DNA of 60,532 nt from a virus. Below are positions 60,032 through 60,532 of this stretch, one piece after another. The stretch lies in IMG/VR virus record IMGVR_UViG_3300037189_005898, positions 1 to 60,532 of that record; one strand, 5' to 3'. How positions within the stretch are numbered: position 1 is the stretch's first letter; every line of letters begins with the position of its first letter. The translations under genes and the position numbers were made by a program. The notes under the pieces are model-generated. The model made no database searches. It was not told the origin of the DNA and worked only from the letters and a program-made list of their open reading frames with translations.

Positions 60032-60532
60032 ATGCTCCACTTACGCGAAAATTTAAGTTTCGACCAAGCTAAAATACTCATCGAAAGTGATGAGAAAGAC
60101 GGAAAAAGTCTGTATCTAAGTGGTATTTGTATACAGGGCGGTATCCGTAACGCTAACCAGAGAGTATATCCTGTGAGCGAGATTAGCAAGGCTGTTAAGA
60201 CTCTGAACGATCAGATTCAAAATGGTTATAGCGTACTTGGAGAGGTGGATCATCCAGACGACCTAAAAATCAACTTGGATCGTGTATCACACATGATAGT
60301 TAATATGTGGATGGACGGTCCAAACGGTTATGGTAAGATGAAAATTTTACCTACACCAATGGGACAACTAATCCGTACAATGCTAGAAAGCGGAGTTAAG
60401 TTAGGAGTTTCCAGTCGCGGATCCGGGAATGTTCGTGAGGACGGTTCCGGTGAAGTATCAGATTTTGAGATTATCACAGTAGATATGGTAGCTCAACCTA
60501 GTGCTCCAGGAGCATATCCTACACCAATTTAT
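60032..60532 (+). CDS. 21: prohead core protease gp21 (3' truncated)
   Basis: First 167 codons of the gp21 family serine protease that processes the prohead scaffold and head proteins. The pattern RNANQRVYPVSEI, then LGEVDHPDDLKINLDRVSH, TPMGQLIRTMLESGVKLGVSSRGSG and DFEIITVDMVAQPSAPGAY matches T4-like gp21: catalytic His74 (VDHP), nucleophile Ser in SSRG (127/128) and a conserved Asp151 with the PSAPGA element. It follows the acidic core gene by 13 nt, as in the T4 head cluster. The window ends inside the gene. Confidence 0.9.
   Translation, partial: MLHLRENLSFDQAKILIESDEKDGKSLYLSGICIQGGIRNANQRVYPVSEISKAVKTLNDQIQNGYSVLGEVDHPDDLKINLDRVSHMIVNMWMDGPNGYGKMKILPTPMGQLIRTMLESGVKLGVSSRGSGNVREDGSGEVSDFEIITVDMVAQPSAPGAYPTPIY

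Noticed and set aside
1-60532. CRISPR arrays, IS elements or att sites
   Set aside because: No regularly spaced repeats, transposase genes or paired terminal repeats were seen.

Overview
This window is part of the genome of a tailed, contractile-tail (myovirus) phage of the T4 superfamily, most like the marine T4-like phages of cyanobacteria and Pelagibacter-type bacteria. The evidence is a set of recognisable T4 homologues: late sigma factor gp55, recombination nuclease gp46/gp47, baseplate gp48, gp53, gp5, gp25 and gp6, portal gp20 and prohead protease gp21. The DNA is AT-rich. The host cannot be named from this window. Host-type -35/-10 promoters (one a perfect TTGACA-17-TATAAT) sit beside T4-type late promoters (ATAAATA core).

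Layout. (1) Positions 1-9766, plus strand: tightly packed metabolic and early/middle genes: 5'-truncated queE, a probable 2OG-Fe(II) oxygenase, a FEN/RNase H-type 5' exonuclease, several small conserved phage proteins, a MoxR ATPase plus metallopeptidase/VWA pair (each gene with its own sigma70-type promoter), and thyX. (2) Positions 9726-13916, minus strand: a glycosyltransferase-like cluster that looks like two tandem duplications. (3) Positions 13985-47883, minus strand: a 34-kb late block with fibre-like proteins (four sharing an N-terminal module, two with tail-collar domains), a giant 5148-residue structural protein, and the baseplate genes 6, 25, 5, a hub-like protein, 53 and 48. (4) Positions 47962-53938, plus strand: 55, 47, 46, a small basic protein, a SegE-like GIY-YIG protein, a 0.48-kb structured island with no convincing gene, and a 386-residue protein of unknown function. 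(5) Positions 53939-54987, minus strand: a gp26-like baseplate hub/assembly protein whose 3' end carries what looks like a programmed -1 frameshift signal. (6) Positions 55048-60532, plus strand: a tape-measure-like protein, portal gp20, a small conserved protein, an acidic prohead-core-type protein and the start of protease gp21.

How it fits together. Gene 55 has a host-type promoter, and its product should in turn activate the ATAAATA late promoters, seven of which lie 19-25 nt (most 21-25 nt) ahead of the start codon of a late gene or operon. gp46/47 would supply the recombination-dependent replication that feeds late transcription in T4. The baseplate, fibre and head genes then form the virion. 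The frameshift site in the gp26-like gene, beside the tape-measure-like gene, resembles the lambda G/GT tail-assembly-chaperone arrangement and is the strongest candidate for something under-described here.
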